A DNA stretch of 64,000 bases from Thinopyrum elongatum (taxonomy: Eukaryota; Streptophyta; Magnoliopsida; Poales; Poaceae), in contig CM022300.1 of NCBI GenBank assembly GCA_011799875.1, forward strand, positions 113,597,201-113,661,200, read 5' to 3'. This document shows, piece after piece, positions 20,548 through 32,617 of the stretch (positions within the stretch are counted from its first letter, which is position 1; each line of letters starts with the position of its first letter). Below the pieces are notes generated by a model. That model had not been told where the DNA came from. It was given only the letters and a program-made list of their open reading frames with translations, and did not search any database. Made by a program: the position numbers and the translations under genes.

Positions 20548-21960
20548 TCAGACCACATATTTAGTTAAAAGCTGGTCAAATAAAATTACAGGGTAGCTAA
20601 AGACAAAGTTGTGAGAAGGCTTAGAAATCAATACAAAACTTTTGCTCTTAGTACCAACGTCGATGCTTCTTCGAGGAAACATTTGGTTCATATCCAATTG
20701 TGTGATAAAATTGCACCAACGTAAACGACTGCTCCAAGATGAACTGGTGAAGGACATCGTCTTTGTGGTAACAAGCAAAGAGCACTGATGGAAGACAGCC
20801 CGTTCTTCATTGAACATCGACCAGCTTCACCAGTCGATGCAGCCATGAGACGCAACCATGAGCATCGATAGCTCATCGTGGTGTGATGCATCATCAATTT
20901 TGGCATCATGTTTGGGTCAGGCACCAATGAAGTTTGATAATCCTCACTGTGGTTTGTTTCTTCTTGGTAATCAAGCTCGAGAAAGGAAGAACTGAGCAAC
21001 AGTGGCCATCCAATTTTGTGCAGTTCCACTAAAAAGTGAGGAAGACATGCCCGAGTATGGAGATACACATCCCTGTTTGCAAAAATATAAAAAATTGATA
21101 TTTAAGTAGTGTCGTTACTTTGTTTTAGCAGTGGAACAAGATTAACAGCGGCATCTTAATTGTCAATAAGAATTAATGAAATGTACACCAAAAAATAGAA
21201 GCATCATGATTATCTTGTTGGGAACTAAAGAAGGATACCCGAAAAAAAACTAAAGCAGGACAGAAGCATTTATCGACGCCTCTACATGGGCATTGCTTCA
21301 TTTTACCAGTGATAGTTTTAGATTAGTAGCAGCAATACGAGCATATGGAAAATGACCGCACAACCACCATGTACTTTTTGTCGAAAAAAAACATGTATAC
21401 CTCCACCGATGCATAAATGATAAACCTGGACAACTTTTGGAGTGGCCTTTCCTCTATAATAGTAAAAAATAGGTGATGTTGGACCACCCGACGAACCCTA
21501 GATACTGTACATGGGGAGCTGGGGAGTAGTGGTATAGAAGAAAACCCGCATGCAGAGTACAATGAAGCATGAAATCCAAAAGAAGTTATACATCAGGTGG
21601 GCAAGATGTGGATTAGGCGGGCGGGCGGGATCTGCCCACATGACGGCAGTGAACAAGGGCGCGGAGGACCTTCGTTCGCGCCGGCGCCGGCTCAGAGAGG
21701 ACGATGCGCATCGGCTTCCTCCATCGCCGACGGCGACAACGTCAATGCTGGACCTCCTCACCTCCCGCAGGGGATGGGATCCGGCCGGATCTGTGACCAC
21801 CGGTGAGGAGAGAGATAGAGTGGACACTGTCATCTTGTTTAGATATGAAGAGGGTGAGAGAGCGAGATGCGAGAAACCCTATCAAACAAGAGGCTATATA
21901 TACAATGGAGTAAAAAAAATCTCTCCATAGCAGTGTTTTAAATAGAATACGCCCGTTCCC
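20548..21960 (-). other. Minus-strand gene-like module 2 of CACTA C
   Basis: TATA box at 21894-21902 (CTATATATAC on plus), a GC-rich first-exon block (21833-21597) with an open frame that includes MWADPARPPNPHLAH, and a border ATG/TATAAC matching modules 1, 3 and 4. Downstream, 21068-20688 is an open frame of 126 residues carrying the recurrent motif as FLVELHK. It is part of the fourfold series and has no recognised family. Confidence 0.45.
20688..21068 (-). CDS. Hypothetical open frame, 126 residues (module 2)
   Basis: Starts at a possible splice acceptor (CAAACAG before GGATGTG). Contains FLVELHKIGWPLLLSSSFLE and a Met-rich centre. No known domain. A competing frame over the last third reads LHQFILEQSFTLVQFYH, so the true coding frame is uncertain. 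Confidence 0.25.
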   Translation of the reverse strand: MYLHTRACLPHFLVELHKIGWPLLLSSSFLELDYQEETNHSEDYQTSLVPDPNMMPKLMMHHTTMSYRCSWLRLMAASTGEAGRCSMKNGLSSISALCLLPQRRCPSPVHLGAVVYVGAILSHNWI

Positions 21961-22019
21961 GGAAAAAAGAAACAAAAACTGGCGGACAAATCTTTTTTTA
22001 ACGTACCAAGAAAGAAAAC

Positions 22020-23353
22020 TCGATCAATAACACGCCCCCGCTTACAGGTTGCAGTTTGTATCGCTCACGTGTGGTCCCCGACCCTCCATTAGTAAGTGAA
22101 CAAATTAAAGGGTCAAATTATTACGTATGTAAGCTGCCTCTTCGTGTGCAAATGCGCTCCATCGTGTACTTGCGGGTATCTCGGAGGCAGAGTGAGTGCG
22201 TGTACATTTTTTCTTCTACGTCATACTCCATTTATCTCACTTCATATTGTTTCCCACTCCTATGATATTCCTATCCTAGGAACAAAATGAGGCGGTACCA
22301 AGTTTGTGTGTGTAGGGAGAACGAGACATCGATGATGTGGTACGAGTAGTCGCGAGAGTCATCGCGCACACACACATAGACATAGACATGCATATCCGTG
22401 TTTACGTAAAATTCCATCTCCATCTCCATCTCCAATCATATTTATCCAACTGGCACATTATTTACGTTATTAATTACGCAGCAATATTTACGTACAGCAT
22501 CTCTTGTTTGAGGGTGTCCAGACCGCTGCCACGCCCGCTCCTGACTGCCCTGGCCAACCCGAACCCTCTTCATCACCCGCGTGCGCTTCCCGCCCGAAAC
22601 GATCAGTGTCGCATTCATGCCCGGCCAGAGCGGACACGACCTCTCACTAGCGCCGGCATTGAAGTGGCACGCCGGCCGAGAGAGCGTCGCCAGCGCCGCT
22701 TCCTGGTGCACGCGACTGCTTCACGTTCAAACCTTGCCACGGCCGGCCACAACATGCATGTAAAAAAGTTCTTGGGAGTCCGTGCTACAGCTAGCTGTCC
22801 TCCCCCTCCTCGTCAATCTCTTCCAGTAGTTCTAGTAATCCATGGCGCGATCTATTGACAAGCAGCCGGGAAAGTTATTGTATACTTGGTTTGCGGTGAG
22901 TGGCATGCCGAGCGACCGTGTGGGGTGGAGGAGGGTGAGACACGAACGTGACAGACGTGATATAAACATTGGTTTTGCTCGATGGTGCGATCCAACGAAA
23001 CGAAACATTGGTTTCCAAAAGAATAATGTACTGCATGAGAGAGATAGAGTGATGGTTTGCTTCTTCCTTCCAATAACTATACTGGGTCTATGTGATTTGG
23101 CGGCTCATTGGTCACTATTACTGTGGCGGTAGAGCGTCGTACAGTGCCTGCACTCTTATTTATTTATTCTGTGATAAAACTAATAACTTTCTCCACTCTT
23201 ACACCGGAGGAGTACGAAACACGGCAGCCCAATGACTACATGGCCCACCTCCCACTATCACCATATTCCTTGGACATCGTGGGACACCTCCGGTCCTTTT
23301 TTCTTTGTGTAGTAGTACATTTTACCACATGACCCACCATACACTCTCACATA
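22020..23353. other. Stretch with no recognised gene
   Basis: Promoter-like upstream DNA of module 2, containing CA/GT-rich words and a segment near 23130-23240 (CACTCTTATTT, GGAGTACGAAACACGGCAGCCCAAT) that also appears in part at 25340 and 26105-26170. No coding region is supported. Confidence 0.4.
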
Positions 23354-23464
23354 CTACCTCCGTCCTGGTTTATTAGTCCCCTATGTAACTTATGCATGAT
23401 ACTAGTATATGATACTCCCCACTATGAGTAGCCTTATATGCATACAAAAAAGGACCGGACGGAG
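23354..23464. mobile_element. Short Stowaway-like MITE
   Basis: Ends CTACCTCCGTCCTGG and, in reverse, CTCCGTCCGGTCC, flanked by TA. The 111-bp length and imperfect ends make it a probable decayed MITE. Confidence 0.5.
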
Positions 23465-23739
23465 TACGAAGCTTTATGATTTTGTTTCATGTATGTATCT
23501 TGACTCCAAGGTTGCCCCGTTACAACATTCCATCAAATACAAAGGAAAACTAACACGCATGCTGATGCATCTCAATCATTCACATATCATAGCCAATATT
23601 TACTTCACAACTAAAGACAAAAGTTGTGAGAGTGTGTACAAAAAAACTACTGATGGGGTCTCTACGCCGTAAACCCTAAACCCGAAACAGGATTTAATTT
23701 CCTGGCTAGGTAGAACCTGTCGAAGGAAAGAAGCCTGGC

Positions 23740-24290
23740 ACCCTCGGATCATACGATGCTTTTGTGCAGTTCCACTAAAATCAAGCCGAGCATCCCTGTT
23801 GGCAAAGACATTGAAGAAGTGTGATTAGAGTAATAGTAGTGGCACTAGTTCATGAGACATAAACTCATCACAAATAGAAGCCGGTAGAAGTAGAGAAAGA
23901 TCCACATGGAGATGGAGCTACGTGGGGATCTGCGGCAGTGGAGCAAGCCGGCTCCAAAAGGAAGTTGTACCTGGGACGTCGGGGTGTAGCTAGAAGGGCA
24001 GTTGGGAGGCGGCATCATCACAACCGTGGGGACCCCCGATCGGGACGCACCGATAGTGGGTTTTCTCCCTCGCCACAGTCGACCGCGTCTACGCAGAACA
24101 TCGTCCCCTTCCCCCAGCGGCGGGATCAGGCCAGATCTGTGACCAGCGGTGTGGCCACCGTCGTTCTATGCTTGTGAAGAGAGCAACCCAAGCAAGCAGG
24201 CTTGTAGCTTAGGCTCGTGCTAGTGTATATATAGTGGAGCGGTTTTATTTTTCTCTCCATTTCGACCATTTTATATTGCGTATGTGTCTT
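23740..24290 (-). other. Minus-strand gene-like module 3 of CACTA C
   Basis: TATA box at 24225-24233, GC-rich first-exon block 24170-23970, border CAG/GTACAA, and the recurrent motif in reverse at 23759-23790 following a splice-like AACAG/GGATGC. It is the shortest of the four copies; the downstream blocks seen in module 1 are not present between here and module 2. No recognised family. Confidence 0.5.
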
Positions 24291-24522
24291 GAAGAGTGAA
24301 ATGATGGTTGCTTCATCCGACTAACATACTCTGTGATTTGACTGCTCCTGAGTGGCCCCTACACGTACTCCCCCAACGTGTATGACTGTTCATGAGCCTC
24401 ACTTGTGCTTATCTCTATTTTCTTGCATGACACGTAGACAGGATGCGCATAGAGGAATTTTGTTACTGCATGTTGTTACGTACTACTAGCACCTATTCCC
24501 TCCTTCCGGTTCACTACTAGTA

Positions 24523-25012
24523 CTCCCTCCGTCCTGGCTTATTGGTCCCCTTTGTACTCAATTCATGGGCTCGTTTTCCTCAAGAAATTGTCTTTACCAA
24601 CGTATTAATATCGGGAATGCATGCGTGAACAACGAATGATTAAACCTTGCATGCAACGTTTTGACAAAGCATTGACTTATGAACATGTGAATTTGAGGGA
24701 CTACAACCTTGTGCATGCATGCAACAGTCACACGTACACATGGACACAAAAACGCGCACGATGCCCTAATGCATGCATGTCCGAGCACACGACGGAACAC
24801 ACATGGTCACGCTCAAGTGCTCAATCTACACGTGCATGCACACACATACTCAGCCAGGGTGAGCTAGTGACCGTATAAACAATGGAAAATGTATATATTG
24901 ACCGCAATGAGCGTAATACAAAGTCCACTGACCGTATTTTTACAAATATACAGTGACAGACAATGTATTTATCTCGTTTCAAATTAAGCCATATTAACCG
25001 GAAAGGAGGCAG
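24523..25012. mobile_element. Long Stowaway/Mariner-like element
   Basis: Ends CTCCCTCCGTCCTGGCTTAT and, in reverse, CTGCCTCCTTTCCGGTTAAT, flanked by TA. At 490 bp it is long for a MITE and has no coding sequence; the inner part is TGCATG-rich. Confidence 0.45.
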
Positions 25013-25366
25013 TATGGACTAGCATTACTTTGTTGTGTCCTGTCAACTTGCAGAACGAGGAGAAGCTTGCAGGACGGGAGAAGCTTGCGCATGGTGGCTC
25101 GCAGGACAAGGAGAAACTTTTGACTAATGCAAGCTCTCCCTCACTCAGGCGGTGGACGTGCAACAGTTAATTCGGTGTCAGATTACCTGAAGCATACACT
25201 GTACTAGTACCATTATTGTTCGACTTTCCAAAGAGGCGAACAGCCAAGCGCAAAGTTTACTACTCCGAGTACTAGTATTACATAGTACTACTAATACTAC
25301 TATACAGGTATGTACTACTAGGAACCGCATGGTGGAGCGTCTGCACTCTTATTTTATTTTAATCTA
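24981..25366. repeat. Direct repeat, copy 1 (about 385 bp)
   Basis: Matches 25740-26121. Shared landmarks are TTAAGCCATATTAAC, GGAGTATGGACTAGCA or variant, AGAACGAGGAGAAGCTTG, TTTTGACTAATGCAA and CATGGTGGAGCGTCTG. Confidence 0.8.
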
Positions 25367-25389
25367 CGATAAAGCAATCTTCAACACAT

Positions 25390-25738
25390 TTGGTTCTCTT
25401 CGAGGGTTCTCGCATGTGATAATGGAAGTTGATTGCATGGAACACTCGCCACAATTCTAGCTTAATTCTGGCTCCTATCCTATTAGAAATAGGAGCGCTC
25501 AGTACTATTTTCTCTTTTTTTGTTATTCAGCATGTAAACAGGTCATCAAACCTTGCGGCACATCTTTGTGCGAATCGTGCTTGCTGCACTTTGAATGTGA
25601 CCGAGAGCTGGCTTGATGAAACACCTCGCTTCCTTCTTCCTTTTTTGCAGGGTACCTCACTTCCTAGTGACCAGTCTCTTGGCTGATTGTCCTAAGAATG
25701 CTTATATATGAATAAAGCTCTCTCATTTACCCGCAAAA
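25390..25738 (+). mobile_element. 5'-truncated LINE (RNase H end)
   Basis: The plus frame from about 25429 reads SLILAPILLEIGALSTIF, FVIQHVNRSSNLAAHLC and NVTESWLDETPRFLL, as in the C-terminal RNase H region of plant L1-type LINEs. The 3' end has AATAAAG and an A-rich tail (CCCGCAAAAAA). It lies between the two copies of the 385-bp direct repeat. Confidence 0.75.
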
Positions 25739-25739
25739 A

Positions 25740-26121
25740 AGATTAAGCCATATTAACTGGAAAGGAGGGAGTATGGACTAGCACTACTTTTTGGTGTGTC
25801 CCGTCAACTCGCAGAACGAGGAGAAGCTTGTAGGACAAGGTGAAGCTCGCTTACGCCCTCTTCGTCTACCTCAAGCTCGGTGGCTCGTAGGATGAGGAGA
25901 AGCTTTTGACTAATGCAACCTACCCTCGCCCAGGCAGTGGACGTGCAGCAGTTCATTCGGTGTCAAATTGCCAAAGGCATACTACACTGTAGTACCATCA
26001 TTGTTCGACTTCCCCAAAAGGCAAAGAGCCAAGCGCAAGGTTTAGTACTATGAGTAGTACTACTAGTATACAGGTATTAGGAACGGCATGGTGGAGCGTC
26101 TGTACTCTTATTTTTTTTAAT
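25740..26121. repeat. Direct repeat, copy 2 (about 385 bp)
   Basis: Second copy of 24981-25366, starting immediately after the A-rich tail of the LINE fragment. Confidence 0.8.
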
Positions 26122-26424
26122 CTCTGATTAAGTACACATTTATTCAGGAGAAGTGCGGAAAACGGCAGCCCAATAGTACTATTAAAAAACATCGAACATG
26201 TAATGATGATATCGATCAACCATGCTTGAATATATCTTGGCCTCCGTGCAAGCCCGTATGTGTGTTCTCGCTCCTCGTCTCTCTCAAGGAATGGCGGGTT
26301 GGCCATTTTGCCGTCAATTGAGATCGGTTTGCTCACACTCCGGTCCCACATGTTAGTGATATGCCAAGAGGAAGTGCGTTGACTGACAGGCCATACGCGT
26401 ACTTGGTTTTGCACCTTCATACTA

Positions 26425-26774
26425 CTCCCTCCATCATAGTTTACAGGCCGTGCTTCATTCTCATGCATTTCTATCCATGCATTTCCACCACCAGACAGAT
26501 TTTAGACGCGTTTGGTTTAATGCTCAATTAATTAGGGTGTGGTAACCGCAATCAAGTCCACAATTTTCTCTCAATGTAGGTGTGTACGCGGAGTGGAGTA
26601 AGTGCATGCATGTGTGTACCCAGGGTGGAAGCACTACATGCATGTATGTACTCATTATTTCCTCTAGTAATAGACGCCGTGCTATAACTACCAATGCTAT
26701 TTTTTAGGTCGATCGCTAGTTGCCTTGGTCCCAGAGATTGTTGAAGCACGCTCTATAAACTGTGACAGAGGGAG
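26425..26774. mobile_element. Stowaway-like MITE, 350 bp
   Basis: Ends CTCCCTCCATCATAGTTTAC and, in reverse, CTCCCTCTGTCACAGTTTAT, continuing to GTGCTTC on both sides, flanked by TA. About 30 bp of inverted repeat with few mismatches. Confidence 0.75.
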
Positions 26775-27179
26775 TAGTATGAGCGGATTCAAAGAAGAGC
26801 GTATTGACGGTTGCTTCTTCCGAGCAACTTACAGTGGGAAAGGTGGGGCTTATGATTTGACTGCTCATTACTCACTATTAGTGCGGCGCAACGACCGGGC
26901 TGAATCTCCCATGCGGTTGTGCACTATAATTTGGTGCATGGCACATGGACCCGGATGCAGAAGAGGCTTCTGGCAATGCTATCAAGCTTCCAGCATTTGT
27001 TTACATAATTGACGTACTATACAAATAATTTTCCAGTGACATGAAATTGTACAATGCTCTGAGCTTTCAGCTTTTGTTTCGTGTGTCTTGCCATCCATGC
27101 TCTTTGGAAAAAATAAAAAACTAACTTCCTTGCTAATGCATCTCAATGATTAGCAGATCAGAGCTAATATTTACATCAC

Positions 27180-28300
27180 AACTAAAGACAAAGTTGTGAG
27201 AAGGTGTTAAATTAAAATTGATCCATGCTTTTATTGGCAGCAACTTCCCCCCAGCTCTATCTAAATCAACACGGCATGTTGGGAAAAAAGTAGCTGTCAG
27301 GAGCATGCAACATTCCGATCATTTTGTGCAGTTCCACTAAAATAGAGCTGAGTGTCCTTGTTCCAAAGATATTAAGTGTGATTACAATAATAGAGGACTA
27401 TTGATGAAACAATAAACACACAAATAGAAGCCGGTCACCTTTGAAGTCTCTCTTAAGACTAACTAGTTGGAGAAGATTAAGCAAATAGTTGGAGAAGATT
27501 AGGCTCGGAGTTGGATGAGGAGGATAGAGCAAAACCAATCTCCCTTTGTGCAGTCCCACTGAAATGTAGAGACGTTGCCCGTGTGACATTTTAGTAGAAC
27601 TGCACAAAACACTCTTAAGAAAAAAGTGATTTGTGCAGTTCACCAAAAGGTCGCAATAGCAACGAGGTGAAATGGATAGCCCTCTTTGCAAAAAAGAGGT
27701 AGAAAGGAAACAATTACTGGCCAATAACAGTTGATGACACATACGCCGTCAAAAAAGAAGCATATTCCTTGTCCTATGGGAAGATAACAGCACAGTTGTG
27801 TTTATCTAAAACGGTGTGAGGACGAGATTGCAATATGGAAAGTACGGCGGACGAGCTACATTTTGGGCAAAGAACTAGTGAAGATCCACATGCAGCGACG
27901 TGGGAAGATGGGCAATGGAGCAAGGCCGAAGGGGATACCTGGGGGTCGTCGGGATGTAACTAGGAGGGCGGCGGCGGGCGGGATCTGCCCACACTGCGGT
28001 AGCGAGCAAGTGGCGTAGGCCCAACCGCGTCGGAGCTTGGTCAGAGAGAACGGTGGGTACCGCAGGTCGGGACATGCTGCCTCGGCGCCATCGAACGGAG
28101 AAATGTTGCACATCCTCCCCTTTCCGCCGGCGGATGGGATGCGGCCGGATCAGTGACCAACGGTGAGAGAGAGAGAGAGAGGACACCGCCGCCTTGTGTG
28201 AGATACTCTAAAGAGAGACAAACCCCGGCAGGCAGGCTCCATTGTATATAGTGGAGCGGACTACTTTTCTCTCCAGAAAAATCGTTTTATATTCTGTGTA
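27180..28300 (-). other. Minus-strand gene-like module 4 of CACTA C
   Basis: TATA box at 28243-28250, GC-rich block 28186-27950 with the translated words TAVWADPARRRPPSYIPTTP, border CAG/GTATCC, then two downstream blocks with the recurrent motif at 27322 and 27544 (plus an inverted copy at 27590). The 27544-27815 part matches 18917-19190 of module 1. Together with modules 1-3 it shows segmental duplication inside the element. Confidence 0.5.
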
Positions 28301-28549
28301 CGTGCCATTGAGCAATATAACTTTATTTAAAAATAACGCGCCAACGCATCAAGTCGAACTTTGTTTCATGCACGCGTGGTACACGACCTCCGTAGGTAAA
28401 TAACCGCTACACGCGCTCAAATTTGCACGTGGGCTGCCATTTCGTACAGAAATGAGCTCCACCGTGTACCCGCGTGGGTGTGGCTGGGCATGAAGCGTGA
28501 GTACGTGCACCTATTCTCTTCGTGTACGTACACCACCTACGTGGGTTTG

Positions 28550-29900
28550 TGTGAGAGAGATACAAAGCTATAGAGAGATAGTGTGTGGGTTCATGAGTGT
28601 TTTTTTGGGGGGGTGCGGGGGGGTGCGTGAGAGATAGACAGGGAATATGTGTCGATGATATTTCAAACAAAAAATGAAACATATGCAATGTGTGTGAAAC
28701 AGAGGCCTGGATATATCATATATATAGAGGGGGCGATCCACGAGAAGAGAGTGGAGGTATCATCAGCGTGAGGTATCCATAAAATCGAAGAGAGGGATGA
28801 ATGTGTGTGTGTGTGCGTGCACGATCGATAAAGAGTGCCATCGAATTTGTGTGTGCCCACATCAAAGATATAGGGTGGCTGGCCTACTGGAACATGAGAG
28901 GGGACAGGTGCAGTTTGTCTCTGTGGCATGGATACCTACCTACAGCGTTCGACTATCGGTGTGTGTGGGGGGGGGTGGGGGGCAGAGACCTAACTATAGA
29001 GGTAGAATGGCTGGTATATTTGTGGAGGAGGAGAGAGACCTACCTTATGTATTGAGGTAGATCGATTGGCATCCATGCATATGTGTAGGAGAGGAATAAG
29101 GTTGGGAGAGAGATAGAGCTAGAGTTTCGGAGGGGTTGGTGGTAGAGTGGCTTCTCACAAATTGTGGGAGAGGCCTGCTAGACAAATGGAGGACACGCTT
29201 GCAATATCAATAAGAGAGGGGATGCCTGCCTGTCTGTGCATTCGTGTGTGAGAGACGGGTCAGGAGGCATGCACGAATGATGAGGGGGGACGATATGGCT
29301 GTGGTAAGCAGACGCAACGACATAGGAAGATCAATCATCCTTTGTTGAAGAAAGGAAGAGACATAACTTGTGAGGTACGTCGATCGATGCGTGGGGAAAA
29401 AGAGTTATAGTCGACCTTGGTATATGTTGGGAGATTGATCGGTATACATGCATGTATGTGTTAGAAGCAAATAAGACCCGGAGAGAAGGATAGAGAGAGA
29501 GAGAGAGGGATGCAGCTAGGAGGTGGTGCGAGAGGCCTACTATATCGAGGGGGAAGGAGTGTGCGAGTATTAGATTGATGAAAAGAGGGGCGAGAGTGAG
29601 GCATGGACGGTGAGAAGAGAAGAGGGAAATCTTGTGTTTGTGGTAGGCACACCTGGCTAGAGAGGTATATTGATCGGTGTGTGCCGAAAAGAAGCAGCTG
29701 GGGGGCCTACAGACACCTTGGGTGAACGACCTAAAGTGAAATGACGAATGTGCGTGATGGAGCTAGAGAATGCTGAGGGAGGGTGAGAGGGAGACGGGCG
29801 TGTGCATGCACGAGAGAAAGTTAGCACTAGCTACAAAGATAAGAGGATTGTGTGGGTGTAAAAGACGAATAGAGATCATAATTCATTATAAAAGTGGATT
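28550..29900. repeat. Purine-rich (GA) low-complexity tract
   Basis: About 1.3 kb of plus-strand GAGAGA, GGGGG and GTGTGT runs with short repeated words (AGAGGCCTRCTA, GATAGAGCTAGAG). It looks like a decayed microsatellite field. No coding region is supported. Confidence 0.6.
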
Positions 29901-30600
29901 CGGATATTTGAAGAAGATATCATAGTGTTTTAAACCGACGCATGCATGAATATATATAATGTTGATACGCATGGTGTGGTTATGAACATGTTATACTACA
30001 TATAATATATAGAACATTTATTTGAATTTGTGATAATGTGTGGCTTTTGTAGCTCAGGGCTAAATACTTGTCATAACGTGGGGGGCGGGGCACTATACTT
30101 TGTGTGATAAACACAGTGTACGTATGAAACATGGTTTAGATTATGAAGATCTAGTTAGTACATCAAATGTACTATTATTTGGAATCAACATCAAGTGTAT
30201 TCGAAATTTTGAATTTGAGTTCATATAGTACACATAGTTCATATCTATCTCTATAGTAATCATGTGGTGTGTTGTTAAGATAATATACGAATGATGGTTT
30301 AACTTGGCAACAATCATGATTGTAGATTCTTATTCAAATAGAGAAACAAATTCAAATTTAGTTCGAATTGCAGCGGTAGTATAGACATTTGGAATGCACT
30401 AAAATGTTCGTATGAGTAGGTTACATGCATTATATAGCCAGCAAAAAAATTTAATTGGATATAACATGGATTCATAGCTTTGAATATCATTTGTACAGTA
30501 AAACGGGACAAGACTCTCTCTTTGTGTGGTGCGAACAGTTTCTTTTTTTTCGTTGAGGGGAGTGCGAATTGATTTGGTATGTACATAATTACACGTTAGA
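29901..30600. other. AT-rich spacer, no recognised feature
   Basis: I see no ORF, repeat or promoter that I can support here. From about 30600 the sequence becomes the C-rich leader of the Ptta-type gene. Confidence 0.35.
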
Positions 30601-31419
30601 CTTGTCCCTAAAATTCAATTCACGCCTTGTTATCCCGAAAATTCAGATATCGTGCTCCCAAAACTCGCGCCTTCACACCCCGTGCCTTGCTATCCCGAAA
30701 TTACAACGCGCGCAAAAACTCCCTCCAGCTGCCAAATCCAGACACGCGAAATCCCCCTTCTAACCCTGAGCCAAAAGGGCCGCTAGTTCAAATCAGTGGG
30801 AGTACTTTTGCAACACACCCTACATTTTGGACAAGCGCGTCCCTAAGTCATGGTTCACCCTCCCATCACCTCCTTTTCGCCATTCGAAATCCCAAGCCAC
30901 CATAACCTCTCAGCTCCAGCCGTGAAACCCCACCCTCCTCCGTCCGCTACCCAGCCGGAGCCTCTTCCCTGACGACGTCGTCCACCGCAACAGCTCAACG
31001 TCCCTCATCCACCTCCCCGGATGAGGATCCGTCGTCAATCTCGTCGTCCCGCTGGTTCAGCCGCCCCGTCCTCCACCCCCAAGGAGTTGCTCCGATGATT
31101 GCCTCTTCTATCGCGGCTGATCCATCCCCACAGCGCCGCCTTAACCTGCTCCACCGGAACCGCAGCATCCTCACCGACTGCTCGAACGAAGCCGAGGCCT
31201 ACTCGGCGCCACCAAAGAGGTTGTACACTCATCGCATCACACCTTCTCCTTAACTCCACCTCCCGGCGCCGACGATGCTCCATCCTGCACCCCCATGGCA
31301 CGGCTACCTCGAAGCCGGCTACACCGGCGACATCTCCACAGTGGCTCTCCCCCAGTGCGAGGCAACCTCGGCGGCGGCGTCCATACCAGCCGAATCTGCT
31401 ACTGCTGCTCCGGCTCTCG

Positions 31420-31680
31420 CTCACTCGTGCTGCTGCTGCTGCTCCGTATCTTGCTCGCTCGCACTGCTGCTGCTGCTGCTGCTCCGTCTCTCGCTCGGTC
31501 GCCCCGCTGCTCTGCTCTTCCCCTTGCTTGTGCTGCTGCTCTGCTCTTGCTCTCGCTCGCACTGCTGATGCTAGTACACGGGCTGCTGCAGCTACACGAG
31601 TTGCTGCTCTGGCTCTAGTTCGCGCTGCTGCTCTAGGCGCTGCTGCTTTGGCTGCTATCTGCTACTGTGTTCCCTGTCGA
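31420..31680. repeat. GCT trinucleotide-rich tract
   Basis: Repeated TGCTGCTGC runs interspersed with CTCGCTC. They give long open frames on both strands that are repeat translation. Confidence 0.75.
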
Positions 31681-32223
31681 TTGCTTGTTGATTTAGATCA
31701 CTGTTTCTCTACTACTAGTGCTCGAGCGGCCTAAACTACATGTGAAGTGCCTCTCTGCTACCAGTGCATTCAGTTTCGACAGTAACATTCAGATTCCACA
31801 GTAAATTTCAGTTTCAATAGTTAAGTTCAGAGTCAACAGTTTTTACCTCATCTGTTGTAGTCAGGTCTTTTTTGGTGATGTAAATTTTACATCTATCACT
31901 TTTTGGTAATGTATTTTACATCATCTATTGGAGATGCTATTAGAATCCCACTTGAGATTAATGATGTCTGTCTTGTACTGCTTCAGCCTCGACGTCTTAC
32001 GGCTCGCCGGAGCTGCTCCAACGATGGAACCATACATCACAACAGAGCAGTACACTGGATGCTGTCTACAGACGCCTCAGATCTTCATCCACACCTCCGA
32101 CAGCCACCTCTGTCGCAACCTCTTCAGCGACCGACCCAATGATGCTGAGGTCGACACGGCTACGCCAAAGAGGTTGTACACTTGTCGCATCACTTATTAC
32201 TCTACATTCATGTCGATCCATTA

Positions 32224-32617
32224 GGGCTATTTTGGTTCAAAGGAAAAAGTGAAGGAAAAACATAGTAATAGGAAATTTTCCTATGGCACTCTACTATTCA
32301 ATTATTCATGCATTTCGTTGAAAGGAATGGAGCAAAACATCCACCTGGACCTACTTTTCAAAATCCTATGCATGAAAACAAGACTAAGTGCATTAGTGGC
32401 AGAATAACATTCTAACTGTACACACTTTCATATGGTTTCACTTTAATTTGGCCATGTTTCTTTGCATTCCTCTGCTCTTCCAATTCCTGTCAACCAAACA
32501 CCCAAGTTGACAGAAATCCTGTGTTTACAAATGCTCTGTTTCCCACATGTATTCCTATCCTATTTCGGTGTTTTTCCTATCCCTGCGTTTTTAGAATCCT
32601 GCAAGCCAAAGGATCCC
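32224..32617. mobile_element. Tourist/Harbinger-like MITE, 394 bp
   Basis: Flanked by TTA on both sides (32221-32223 and 32618-32620). Ends GGGCTATTTTGGTTC and, in reverse, GGGATCCTTTGGCTTGC. It interrupts an intron-like part of the Ptta-type gene. Confidence 0.75.

Noticed and set aside
20495..20600. Stowaway-like MITE from the word TACCTCCATCCGGG
   Set aside because: Only one end is seen and no inverted partner with TA flank was found.
28797..29060. Small Cys/Arg/Gly frames in the GA-rich tract
   Set aside because: Low-complexity DNA, frames open in two phases, no family.
31035..31734. Long Ala/Ser/Cys-rich frames on both strands
   Set aside because: They come from GCT trinucleotide runs; only the short exon 31095-31219 has splice context support.
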